This document shows, in pieces, positions 48,260 through 59,330 of a stretch of 64,000 nt of DNA. The translations under genes were made by a program, and so were the position numbers. Position 1 is the first letter of the stretch. Every line of letters begins with the position of its first letter. The stretch is from NCBI RefSeq assembly GCF_021347895.1, contig NC_067132.1, positions 12,950,995 to 13,014,994 of the forward strand. Direction: 5' to 3'. Below the pieces are notes generated by a model that saw nothing but the letters and a program-made list of their open reading frames with translations, was not told where the DNA came from and made no database searches. This DNA is from Acanthochromis polyacanthus. Taxonomy: Eukaryota > Chordata > Actinopteri > Pomacentridae.

Positions 48260-50700
48260 TTAATCAATTTCTATCTTTCATTTTGACCTCCTTGCATGAT
48301 GTCATCATTTTAACCAGCTTTTAATTAGCTATCCATTTATTATTATTTTTTATGTTCTAACCGTCAAAGCACTTTGTAAATGTTCTTCTTAAAGGGGCTA
48401 TACAAATAAAGTTAATAGGATTATGAAGATAAAAATTCAAGCAAAGTACTTGTGAAAGCTATTCTTATACCTGATATTGCTCAGAAAAACAACAAAATTA
48501 TAGAAAAATGCAGTGCCTTGTAAAAAAAATCAATAGGAAGTAAAACCAAAGTACTGAAAGTAACATAAGTAAGCTAAAATAAGACTGTAATAGAAAAGTT
48601 AAAGGTAATGCCGACTGATACTGAGGTAATAAGTAATATCACACATGAGATATGACTATTGCACCTGAAAAATGAAAAATTCCACATTACATTGACAGAT
48701 GAGCGATAAAATCCTCAAAGTTTGCACAAGGGCACTTCACCTGTTGTTGATAAAAGGAGGTTTAAATGCTATTAACAGGCTCTCCACAGCCTCGAGACTC
48801 TCCTCTCACTTCAAGACAATAAGAACAGTTAAATTAGCGGCCATAAAGATCTCCTGTTACTGTGAAAAGCCCTCTTCTCGCTGACAAAAGGATGTCGACA
48901 TGCGGAGGCTTTGAAATCCTGCACACATGCTGTCATGTCAGGAAGCCGGAAACACAGAATCCACCGATGTCAAACTACTTTAACCACGATGATGCAACGC
49001 TGCTTTCTATAGGCGGGATAATGTGCTGACAAGTGTGAGCTCAGCAGTATCTCTACACGGCGCACACAGCAGGAGGCTGCCAACGACATACATGCAGAAC
49101 ATCTCGTGCTTGCATTTATTTTGCCTTCTTTTCAAGATAATACAGCATCAAAGCAGATGTCTCTCACTGCACGCGTGCAACTGCAAACACACATAAAAGT
49201 CAAAATATCTTTAACTGTGAGTCATTTGAAACTGAATTACTATGGGTGCAAGATTTCTAAAGAGCAAGTCAGAGTGCCAAGGCCATGTTCACAATACAGC
49301 GACACAAAGAAACAAGAGATGCAAAGGCAAGGGAAGGATAATAACATTCAAGTGGAGGCAGACTATGTGGGAGAGGGGAAGGCTCTAAAGTATGACAGTA
49401 ATGTTAACACTAATATTACGCTCTTAATTACATCGCGGTTTGTGTCTTGCAGCAGAGAATGAGATTAAACGGAACTGAACAGCGTGCGTTTTGACAGCAG
49501 ACAAGCACGGAGGAAATAAACTGCTGGTCAGACAGGGATGACAGCGGAGTAACTCAATCCAGGGCTGTGAACAAAACTCTTTACATCTTTCCTCCTCCTG
49601 TCATGTGGGCATTTTAACAGCATAACCTGTAGCATCTGGACTAAATCTGCTGCCTTTCCGCCTTTCCAAATGGAACAGCGTGGCATGCCAAGCTCGCAAA
49701 TCATGTGAACGTGGGGCTTGAATGACTGCCGGTGCACATGCCAGGACGGTCCTGTGTGGCGTCTCTGTGTGCATGTGGGTGTGCAGCCGAGCGTGAGAGA
49801 CAGCGAAGGGGGTCGCAGCGTGACACTTCTCTCTGGAAACAAGAAGCGGGATGTGAAAAACAGACAGATGTGCCCCTGATGAAACCCCACATTCAGGGAT
49901 GGAAGTTTGTTCTGCAGAATCGTGAAAGAAAGAGGTTTATTTCCGTAGCACTTGTAGCCTGAAGACTTTTAGTCAATCCATTAAGCTGGGAGATCAGATC
50001 AGAAGAAAAGCCCCCTTTGTAAAGAAGCCCTCCTCTCATCTGGCTGCCCACATTGTTGCTTGTGACCCCATCAGATCTCTTTCTTCGGAGTTAAGCCCTG
50101 GAGCATGTGCTGATTTAGTTACTATGACAAGTGATGGTATCTGAATGCTCCATAGTGGAGGTTACCATGCTATGTATTCATTTTATTTATTAATTAAAAC
50201 ACTGAATATTCACCTCACTGACTTTGACCCTTTTTTTGTTGACATTGGCTTAAATCAAAGGAGTGTGCAGTGTTTGCATGGGGAGGAAAGAGTGGACAAA
50301 ACTGGGGATTTTCTCTTGTCTTTCTTGGGATTATTGTTATTGAATGACAACACAAGAAATCAACTCATCCTGCTTCATCCAAACTGAGATGTTCTCCCAC
50401 TTTGAGCACGGACTGGAGGACAAACGCAGTTTTTGTACAACAACAATGGCTAAATTTGCCTTCAGAGTGTCCATTTGAAAGAATCAAAAAGTGGAGAAAG
50501 CACCGTGGCTGAACTACAACCCAGCTGGACATCTCACAAAGACCCTGTTGTTGATGTAGAAACATCAACACAGTGGGAGCGACAGCGTGCCTCCAATACT
50601 TCATTCTTCGGGATTTTTAGACACAGAAAATACAATTTAACAGGAAGGGAAGCTCTGCTGAGAGGTTGTCATGTCAACAAACATCGCTCGTGTTTCTTAC

Positions 50701-50826
50701 CTCCACGCTGAACGGCTGCTCCTCTCCGTTCACGGCACATAAAATCCACAGCAACAACTGCAAGCATAACGTCCCCATACAGCAGCTATTAAGACATCTC
50801 CTACTGCGGAGCGCCAATAAAACCAT
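50701..50826 (-). CDS. mmp16: mmp16 coding exon 1: signal peptide and start of propeptide
   Basis: This exon encodes residues 1-42 of membrane-type matrix metalloproteinase 16 (MT3-MMP), a membrane-anchored zinc endopeptidase that cleaves pericellular matrix and activates proMMP2. The frame opens at the ATG at 50826-50824, with A at -3 and G at +4; an in-frame TAA lies at 50850-50848, so this start is well supported. The hydrophobic stretch CLQLLLWILCA (about residues 21-31) is the signal peptide core. The end, EEQPFSVE, lines up with the equivalent end of vertebrate MMP16 exon 1 (EQYFNVE in human, recalled). The exon ends in phase 0 at a good donor, GAG|gtaaga, and joins in frame to exon 2, giving SVE|AWLQRYGYLPP. 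Teleosts often have two mmp16 copies, and I cannot say which this is. The exon is below the usual ORF length cut-off and was found by reading back from the expected donor. Confidence 0.9.
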
Positions 50827-51252
50827 AGTGAAGCCCGCTGCTGTAGCTTACTGTCTGTGCTCGGCTTTATTTACAGTCGCTAAAACACACGGACACCGGG
50901 GATAAATCCTAGACGTTTAGTAGCAACATCGCTGCTGTCTCGGTGTCTCTCTTGCGGAGCCGTGAGCGGAGCAGAGAAATGGGAGAAGGAGCGGATGGAG
51001 TCGCTGGCGCCGCCGCTTTCAGGAGGAGGTTATCCCCGGGGAAAGAATCGCTGTTAGCGCCTGTCAGCTGCCTCCTGGTCCCGCAGTCCCCGGGTCAGTC
51101 CTCCGGTACACCGGTCGTTGTTCCAAGCGGACGCGTCCACCCCGTTTTCTGCAGCGCGCGGCATAGCTGCCCGTTTTCAATCGTGTTTCCCACCGAGTGC
51201 GCATGTGCGCGCTGGCACGAGCGCCCCCATCCCACTCCTCATCCAAAGTGTG

Positions 51253-51260
51253 CTATAAAA
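51253..51260 (+). promoter_or_regulatory. TATA-like box oriented away from mmp16
   Basis: The plus strand reads ctataaaa within the CpG-rich block, followed by GC-rich sequence. It could serve a divergent non-coding transcript. No coding exon is seen downstream. Confidence 0.25.
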
Positions 51261-51362
51261 ACAGAGCCGCTGCCAGCAGAGCCGCACACGCTGCTCAGGA
51301 GCTTAGCGGCCACTGTTTGTCTCAGATCATACTATTATACTTATTTTACATGTAAATAAACA

Positions 51363-51371
51363 CTTTTATAG
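51363..51371 (-). promoter_or_regulatory. mmp16: TATA-like box oriented toward mmp16
   Basis: The minus strand reads ctataaaag, about 540 bases upstream of the mmp16 ATG, at the edge of the CpG-rich block. It is a candidate core promoter element, from motif and position only. Confidence 0.35.
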
Positions 51372-51732
51372 TATATCCACATTAGGGGCACACTTTATCA
51401 CATGAAACAACCAGTGACACTCTACCACAACAAAGACAACCTGTGCTAATACCCTGGAATATAAGCAGGATGTGGCTAATGCTAATTGTATACCCACCTG
51501 TTCATATATGTGGCGTTTTGATTGATTTATTTGTTTCCATTGGTGTTTGTTATATTAATTCATTTTGTAAATCTCTTACCATTATTAACTCTGTTTTGAA
51601 ACTTTTGCTTTCTGTTGTCCATTGGTCTTCATGGACAGCCTCCTTTTTCGGGCTGTAAAGCAGTTTGTACCCCTGTTTTAAAAGGTTCTACATATATTAA
51701 ATAAAAATGATAATGATTAATTATTATCATTA

Positions 51733-51752
51733 TTGTTGTTGTTGTTGTTGTT
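51733..51752. repeat. (TTG)n microsatellite
   Basis: About six to seven TTG units follow an ATT-rich stretch. Confidence 0.9.
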
Positions 51753-51975
51753 TTGGAGCTTCAAAAATGCATTATGCAGATCCAGACTGTGATTATTGTT
51801 ATGCGTTCTGTCTGCTAGTTGTTCTGTGACTGTGTTTGTGTGTCTGTGTGGAATTGATTCCGTTTATTTAAGTTATAAACCCTTCAGTGCCAGTAGAGGG
51901 CGATGATAGGCCCAATTCACGTAATCCTCTGTGACTGGATAGTCATACTCAGAATGTGTCAGCATCACTTCCAGT

Positions 51976-52022
51976 AGATGATGATGATGGTGGTGATGAT
52001 GATGATGATGGTGATGATGATG
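51976..52022. repeat. (GAT)n microsatellite, imperfect
   Basis: A GAT/GGT trinucleotide tract of about 47 bp. It gives an artificial poly-Asp frame. Confidence 0.9.
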
Positions 52023-53549
52023 CAGTCAGGACTGTCATTGTTGTTACTGTAGAGAAACTGATGTGTTCAAGGTTTCAAGGAAGCCTATACACCAATCTTC
52101 TTAAAATTCATAAGTGTAATGTTACAGTTGTGTGTACTATCAGTAAAAATAGCCGTGTAAAGAGTCATCCAGAGGCTAGTGTCCACCCAGTAATACAAAA
52201 AGAGCCTCAAATAATACAAGTCATTCTTTAATCTTCTTGGATAATAAAGAAGGGTCAGATCTAATGAGCCAGCTCAATGATTTTCCACTTAGACTAACAC
52301 CGAGGGGCCAAGAGGAAGCAGATGTGTGTGTCAGTGTGTGTGCTCCAGCCGAGTTAGGTGAGCTGCACCATTAGCCCATTGATGAGGTTTCAATTTGCAC
52401 ACACGCCCTGTCATGCTCCTCCGAGGACGTCTCAGAGATCACACTAAATGGAAAGCTCCAGTTGAAGTTTGAAAACAGTCTGACAGCATTCAAGTCGGGT
52501 GTACAGCCACGCATGACCCCTGTGTCACCCACGTGTTGAATTTCTGCAGGACATAGAATCACGTTGAATCTTTAAAACAAACATTATCATGCAAACAGTG
52601 GAACTATTGTTAATATAGCCTGCATGTGTGAATTCATTGTATCTAGACACAGGGGATGACATGTGACACAGCTCATCACGGGTCCCAAAGGATAAAGGTT
52701 GTGTTTGTGCTCAGGGACCTGCTGCTGCTGCACACAGTCATTAATCGACACTGTGTGTAACGAGATGGAGGATCATGAATTGTTGATTCACCTTTTGCAT
52801 AGCTGAGCTGCTGTTTAGAATTGAGGGCAATAAGGGAAGACAGAAACGGTTGATTCACCTCATCAGTGATGAGAATATGGACACTAAAATCAGCCTCAGA
52901 GCTCCCAACAGAGCAGTTCAAATTAATACGACGAGCTCTCATTTTCTTACCGGGGAGATGATGCTAATGTCGTCCTATCACTCAGAACAGTGAGGGCTAA
53001 TGTGTAGATGGGTTTTCTGTGTAATAACTGAGCAGCAGGAGGTAGAAAACTCATTACCACAATGTCATGAAAGCTTATAGGCATATTTTAAGTATTTGAA
53101 AAATACAGCGTGATGTAAACCAATGAAATTACTGCTCAGTGGTGAATCTGCATGCAAAAATTGTCTTAGCTAAAATAACTTGCAAATTCCATTAATTAAC
53201 TATAAGTAGCCTGTGATAATAAAAATGCCACGCAAAGGCAGAAGTGTTTCCCGCTTATGCAGTGTTTGAATTTTTAAAAAGTTATGTTAGCATGCTGTTG
53301 ACTAGTTAAAGGCACAGAAGCATCACACAGACACAGTTAAGTTACATTTCATGCTGCAGTTTGACTGTTACAGAAGTTAAAATCACACAAGCAGAGCCCC
53401 ATGCATGACATTTTATTTTCATAAAAAGGTGTACCTTAAGTCAAGCCACTGTGACTTCTGTAGCAATGTTAAAACAAGAGACACTGAGCCAAAGTGGTTT
53501 CCAATAGACAAATAAGAATATTTATGAGAATTTATCAAACAGCTTAAAT

Positions 53550-53894
53550 ATTACAGACTCTACAATGACATTTATTGTATAAGTTGACCTAATTTAAATA
53601 TTAAGACTAAAATCCTGCAAGAATATACATAAATCAACCTTTTCTGATTGACATAATTATTAAGGTTAGGATTCTACAATTTTAAATATGATTTAAAAAA
53701 ATTACCTGGCTAACTTAAATATTGAGATAAAGACCCTACAATATTAAATGTAATACAGATTTACGCAACTCAAGAGATAATATTTAGACCCTACAGTATT
53801 ACATATTATGCAAATTTACCCGACTAACTTAGATATTAAAAATAAGACCCTGCAATGTGATGTATTATGCAAATTTACTTGGGTAACTTAAATA
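53550..53894. repeat. Minisatellite, unit about 54-60 bp, left part
   Basis: Units contain acttaaatattaag, then gaccctacaat, then tatgcaaatttacc. The ccctaca-type core recurs at about 53734, 53788 and 53848. The array is cut at about 53894 by inserted sequence and resumes at 55056. Confidence 0.65.
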
Positions 53895-53904
53895 ACAAAA
53901 CGAC

Positions 53905-54056
53905 ATAGTCATCAATATCCCCCACCACATGTGATGTCTATGAGTCTATATGCAAAATAGTGATAAAGGGCCATAACTCTGTTAAATATTATCGCACAGG
54001 TCTCATTTTCGAACTTGATCAAGGTGTCCATGGTGTGAAGCTATATACTAAATTGT
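53905..54056 (+). mobile_element. MITE with tatcccccgcc end, truncated copy
   Basis: It is nearly identical to the first 150 bases of the copy at 54775, including ttaaatattatcgcacaggt and aaggtgtccatggtgtgaag. It starts with a tatcccccacc terminus at 53916 and loses similarity after about 54053, so it lacks its 3' half. Confidence 0.75.
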
Positions 54057-54099
54057 TAGTTGTAAAATTAAACATTCACTCACATAGTGTGCGTCTCCT

Positions 54100-54142
54100 G
54101 GGGGCTAAGCCCCCCTGTCCTGAAAACCTAGCGCCGCCCCTG
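54100..54142. mobile_element. Possible hAT-like terminus
   Basis: The segment ending aacctagcgccgcccctg resembles the complement of a CAGGGGCGGCGCTAGG hAT end. It directly follows the truncated MITE copy. No partner end was identified. Confidence 0.35.
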
Positions 54143-54774
54143 CAGCAGTTTACAGCTTGTCAGCTGCAGTCGCGTTCTGTCGCTAATTAAACCGCTAACT
54201 GTCGCTAACCGTGAATGCTAGCTCAAAAGTAACCGGATGGAAAGTGGCAGGATGAGTCCCAAGGTCGGTATGTTTAATGTTGCTGTAGAGTGAAAAATGA
54301 CTGAGAAACGGCAGTTTTAAAATCGCTGTGTGTGAAGCAGCACAAGGCCTAAATTTGCATTAAGCCTTATGGAGGGCGATTCAGGTTCCCACGTCAATTA
54401 AGGGCTGGCGCGTGACGTAACAATGTGCCAGGTGAACAATGTCGGACTCATATGAATGTAGAGAGTCTTTACTATAGTCTGTGAAAGGATTGTCCTTGTA
54501 GTATGTACCGTTTTGCCAGGATGGCGATTTAAGTAAAAAAAAACTGGACAGATTTTGTCCCTCTTCACACTCTAGTACCAGAGGAGCACATGCTCTAACA
54601 TTGGATTTTTTGCTCAACCTAGGGGTTTTTGGAGGCTCCTGTATGGAAAACCATAAATCCCGCCGTCACAATATGCACTTGCCTGAAAAGAAGAGAGTTG
54701 GGGCTTTTTTTAAGACTAAAATGAAGTCTGTAGGTGAAAGTATGGCGAAGCAGTAGCATTTGGAAAACAGTGCA

Positions 54775-55055
54775 TGACATGGTCATAAATATCCCCCGCC
54801 ACATGTGATGTCTATGAGTCTATAGCCAAAATAGTGATAAAGGGCCATAACTCTGTTAAATATTATCGCACAGGTCTCATTTTCGAATTTGATCAAGGTG
54901 TCCATGGTGTGAAGCTACACACTAAATTTCGTAATCCTAGCTGTAACAGTTTCCGAGAAAAGCTGTCCCCTTCATCTCGGACGGACGCACGGACGGACGG
55001 ACGGACGGAGGCCAAACCTATATCCCCCTTTTCCACTTCGTGGAGGCGGGGGATA
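54775..55055 (+). mobile_element. MITE with tatcccccgcc ends, full copy
   Basis: It has perfect 11-bp inverted ends, tatcccccgcc (54790-54800) and ggcgggggata (55045-55055). The 3' end itself folds back (tatccccctt at 55021 with the terminal gcgggggata). An (ACGG)n tract lies at about 54985-55008. About 15 bases before the left terminus (gacatggtcat) are shared with the truncated copy, so the true 5' boundary may be further out. It is non-coding. Confidence 0.7.
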
Positions 55056-55201
55056 ATAAGGTTGAAACCCTACAATATCATGTATAATACAAGTTTACCT
55101 GACTTAAATATTAAGAATCAGACCCTACAAGATTATATATGATACAAATTTGCATGACTAATTTAAAAATTAAGGTTAAGACCCTACAATGTTATATATA
55201 T
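55056..55201. repeat. Minisatellite, unit about 54-60 bp, right part
   Basis: The same unit as at 53550-53894 resumes here, with ccctacaa cores at about 55068, 55122 and 55181. This shows that the roughly 1.15 kb between the two parts was inserted into an existing array. Confidence 0.65.
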
Positions 55202-58200
55202 GGAATTATGTTGTAAACAAAAAGTGTTAATCTTCAGTATTAATCTACAGTGTAGAAAATAATACAAATAAATGAAAAAAAAATGAAGCAATGAATGAGA
55301 AGGTGGGCCCAAACTTTGACTGGTAGTGCATGGTTTTTACCTGTAAAATATGCCGGACAGACAGATGCTATAGTTCAAACCCTCTGGTTACATGACTGCT
55401 GTGTATTTAGACACATGTCTGCTCATAAGAATCTATGTTAATACAGCAATAGCATTATTTGTCAGGCAAACAGGATTATGAAAAGACATTTTTACACATA
55501 TGTCTGCAAAATATAAACATAACAAAACATCTGGTTATTGTTTACAATATTCATTAGGCAGCTTTAAACACACAGGAGCAGCATGAGCTCTTTTGCCTTA
55601 AGACAGGTATTTCTTCTTCACCTGTTTCTTCACAGAATCATTAAAACCCAGAGCTCTGACTGTGATAGTAAGGTGCTAACAGCTAATTACGACCTCAGCT
55701 GAAAAATAGATTCCCTTCGTGGGATTTTGAATATTTTCCAGCCATCACTTTTGCAGTTTGAGCAGTTTGTGGCACAAAAACAACATGTTGATGTTCCCAT
55801 AAGCGCCCACTCATTCTGCTTTGTTTACCTCACTCAGACACTAGGACAGAAGCAGAAATGTATTAACATCGTAGCTATGATATTTGAAAGTTCTTGTCAT
55901 TTCATAATGCTCCTTTACCTTCAGTGATGATATTTCTATTGCATTTGCTGCAGGATAAGTTGCACAAATACAGCTAAAAGAAATATAAATTTGTACATAT
56001 TTATAATAGTTGTGTGAAAAGTCTAACATCCCATCTCTGCACTCATGTACAAGTTTGTTGACAGGTTGAGTCATTTTCCCATCCTGAGTTCCTCTTTCCT
56101 TCCTTAATTCCCTCTCACTCACTGTCTCTCTTCCTCTCCTTAATGATTTCCCCTCTCTCTCGATAATCCTGAATACCCGTTTTGAAAGGTTCTGGCCCTT
56201 TCCAACTGGTCCTCCCACCAGCACACAGCTTTGCCAGGATCCTCAAAGCCTCCCGTTGCAAACACGACTCTGTCTCATAACTGCTGCATCTGCTCCCAGT
56301 CAGACCTCCTGGATCTCCTGGCAGCATGAATCCAAAGCCTCCCGTCTGTCTCGCTTTCTCTCGGAGCAAAAGAATAATAAAATAAAAAAGACGTGATGAA
56401 GAGAGGCCAGTGATCAGCAGTGGAGCGCTCACTGGTAATTTAAACAAAGCAGCTAAAACCTGCACTATTCTGGGGATGAGTAATTCCCATGCACTTCTGC
56501 TTTGGCTCACGCTCTACAATATCAAATAAACCTCAATTTATCAGCAAAAAGCAATTTGAAGCTGGCATTTTATTCACTTTTTTGGGGAGTAAAGCAACAA
56601 AACACAGCATGTTTAAGTTCTAATGTGTTTCTTGAGGCTGGGTGGGATCACCATCGGATCACATTCTCTCTCCAGATGGAGCTCCGGGGTCGACTTGGAA
56701 GCACAGTGAGAAGCCACCCTTTCAACAAGGTCTCGGATTGATTGCTGTGTTATCGTACAACCCGCTGAAGCCAAATAAAAAGAAAAAACATCCCTCTCCA
56801 GTAAGAAATAACTGCTGTATTCCAACAAGAGGCTTTTTTTTGTTTTGTTTTTTTTAGTGTTGGACCATTTTGGTTAGGTCTGGATCCAAAATCATTTTGG
56901 GGTGTTTTTCTTTCACATGAAAATTCTTCCCAGCCACGAGCAGTTAGTGATAATCAGCGTTACATTTTTGCTTATTCCATGTTACTACTTTTTAATTTAA
57001 TCTAAAATTAAATAAAGAAATAAATGAATAAGCACCTCATATCTTTCACATTAGATGTTAAGACATTTTTATTTTTTAAAAAAAAGGTTTCTTGGTTACA
57101 TTAAAAACTCAATATCCTGATTTTTTTTTTCCAATCCGGTGTGTCTCATTATTGCTGTAGTTTTTCCTTTGTTAGTGGATTTATGTTAGTCTGGATGTCA
57201 GTGCTGCCAAAGCTCAATAAGAAATAGAACGTTTGGTCTCATTCTCTCCCACTTTGTCCTGTATTTCTTTCACATTTCAGCTGCAGTTTTCACATGCATG
57301 CATTCCTACACGTGAGGTCATTTTACAATATGGCACCGTGTGCTTGCTGAGCCTGTAATTTTGCCATTTTGAATCATGGCTTGGCTCCACTCTCAGGCCC
57401 AAACGACACAGGAAATCAACACATCTGGGCCCCTGGCTCCAATCACAGCCCATCGGTGACGTGATTGCGCCTCCTTCTAGGAAGTTTTGACACGAGGCAG
57501 AGGGCTGATCTCTATTAACTCAGCCATGACGCCACAGTCCCTGCCATCCGGCTCCATTGCAGCTGGCCACCGGCTTGTTTAAACTTTGGACACACAGACA
57601 AACAGGAGAAATGGGTCGACTTGGTATAAAAATAACCCGATTACAGCCCACACGCTGCCATCGCTGAAACAGACTGGATATTTACATAATAAGCTTAGTC
57701 GTGCAGTCAGCTTCACATCAGCAAAAAAACGATCGGTCTCCTGCAATCTGCATTTAGAGAGACGCATGCAGGTATCACCAGTGTGTGTCACACTTCACTG
57801 CTGGACTCAAAAACCACAACCTGATGTGACTGAGAACAGAAACTGATGTATGAATGAGATGAAGGTGTTCAGTCAGCAGGGTGGTCAGTTGATTTGGCAG
57901 TAAATTGGTTGAGGACACATGGGGATGACAAAGGATGTGTTGGCTTTGAAATCCTGGCAGTCTCCTTGCTGATAAAAGCAAAAACCCTAATAAAAGAAGC
58001 CTGGACAGACAAAAGAGAGAGAAAGACAGAAAGAGAAGGTGTGGAGGAGGGCTATGGAAATCAAAGCTCAGCGTAGGACATACTACACACTTTACTATAC
58101 GTGGACTGCATCTTTGGAGGCTGGGAATGTAGCTTGACTGTAGTTCTTTCTTTAAAAAAAGAAACTATATTGACTTTTCCAGTGAAAGATCTTTGGCTAT

Positions 58201-58730
58201 TCTTAAACTCAACCAGGCTCTCTGTCAGTATTTATCCAGGTCCAAAAATGGCTCAGTGGGAGGTTCTATCTTCCATCTTATACACAATGTAGGGAAGTTT
58301 CTACTTTCATTCAGCATTTTTTTCTGTAGGGTCTTCCCACAATGTAATATCAATCCAATATCACATATTGTATAAACATATTCAGCCATTCTTCTTGTCC
58401 TATTTCTCTTCTCAAATCTCTCAGTCAAGGCAATTTCACATTAGATGCCTCATTACTTACCAAACTATCTGTTGATTTATCAAATTGTGTGTTATTCTTG
58501 TGGCAGATTCTACCAATTATTTTCTTTAAGTCAAGTCAAGCTTTATTCACCCTCTTTAACTTCAGTAAGTATCATATCTGCAGGCACTTTGTGTGTCCAA
58601 GACTAAACAGCAAGACTGGATCATTCTGGAAACTTTATTTTTACAGCAGCTTTACAGGTGCCTGCATGGTTCAGGTAAGGTAGAAAACGATTGTGATTGT
58701 AGCAAATGACTGAGGTATAGGGATAAAGTT

Positions 58731-59330
58731 TTGCCTGGAAAATCCAGACTGACTTTATTTATGTATTAATATAAATACAAATAAAGGCAGTCTGGCATTG
58801 TGATGATAGGAGACGATTTCAAAAAGGAGGGGCTAACGAATGCAGCTTGAACGAGAAAGAACCAATCAGCATAACACGGATGTGACGCACAAACAAATCG
58901 ACCTTGAAGTCCATGTAGTCCAAACAACAATGGCATGCAGCCGAGAAAGCGTCGCGGTGAATGATTACTGCCGTTTTTGTCACAAAAATCTGCAAATATA
59001 TGGGGTACTCTCAAGTACAACACTTACTTTTGAAAAGGCTACACAACAAAAGACTCCTTCCGAACGATTAGCGGTGTTAGGAATAACTTTAAATCGGAGC
59101 CAAACCAAGTCGGTGTTTGGTTACGGGAGGTGCGCAGGTGTTTTATGGGTAATCCAGGCGCTGAAGATGACGCAGCATTAACTCCCGCCTCCCGTGCTAT
59201 GATTGGTCGTACCAAACTTTCCCAGGAGGGAAACGCAATTCAATTTACCCAATGCCAAACTGATTCGCCTGTATCTCCTAACATGGAGATAGGAGATTAC
59301 ATGGAGATTCAGTTTGGATTTTCCAAGCTA
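58731..59330 (+). mobile_element. Non-autonomous DNA transposon with 9-bp target duplication and captured frame
   Basis: The element is 600 bp with imperfect inverted ends: ttgcctggaaaatccagact at the left, and the complement of tagcttggaaaatccaaact at the right. The ends differ at only a few positions. An exact 9-bp duplication, gataaagtt, lies at 58722-58730 and 59331-59339. It encodes no transposase, but has an exon-like frame at 58930-59181. The right end starts TAGCTTGG, resembling TAGCCTAG of the RecQ-fragment elements, and the duplication length is the same, so the two may share a transposase source (inference). Confidence 0.8.
58930..59181 (+). pseudogene. Unidentified cysteine-containing exon-like frame within the 58.7 kb element
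   Basis: From the ATG at 58930 the frame reads MACSRESVAVNDYCRFC and then NLQIYGVLSSTTLTFEKATQ. After about 60 plausible residues it passes into sequence that looks non-coding (from about 59115, after TLNRSQTKSV), consistent with a first exon followed by intron. The CxxC pair near the start could be the first half of a zinc-binding module. I do not recognise the protein. Because it lies wholly inside a bounded transposon, it is more likely a captured or residual fragment than a gene. Confidence 0.5.

Larger units (their letters stand above)
29045..50700 (-). other. mmp16: mmp16 intron 1
   Basis: This 21.7 kb first intron is typical of the long first introns of MT-MMP genes. It holds many insertions: the TTAGCTTAGC-type repeats, a palindromic 9-bp-TSD element, a Tc1-like MITE, the second RecQ-fragment element, a (AC)43 microsatellite, a nested hAT and a piggyBac-like MITE. 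The stretches 32300-33990, 37000-38600, 39100-40900 and 44100-46500 show no feature I can name. Some may be regulatory, but that cannot be judged from one sequence. Confidence 0.87.
50930..51371 (-). promoter_or_regulatory. mmp16: Probable mmp16 promoter and 5' leader, CpG-rich
   Basis: The stretch just upstream of mmp16 exon 1 is visibly richer in G+C and CpG than its AT-rich surroundings, mainly 50930-51330 (for example gcgccgccgc, gcagcgcgcggc). On the minus strand a TATA-like ctataaaag lies at 51371-51363, which would place a start near 51335 and give a 5' leader of about 500 nt before the ATG. A second TATA-like ctataaaa on the plus strand (51253-51260) faces the other way. No transcription start can be fixed from sequence. 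The CpG enrichment is direct; promoter function is inferred from position. Confidence 0.5.

Noticed and set aside
50943..51359. A 138-codon plus-strand frame in the CpG-rich region.
   Set aside because: Long frames are expected in GC-rich promoter DNA. It shows no domain and reads against the mmp16 leader.
53550..55201. Regularly spaced repeats that could suggest a CRISPR array.
   Set aside because: The repeats are diverged, AT-rich tandem units without unique spacers, in a vertebrate genome; they form a minisatellite.
56115..56510. A 131-codon minus-strand frame upstream of mmp16.
   Set aside because: It is partly a purine/pyrimidine-biased low-complexity stretch and has no family resemblance.
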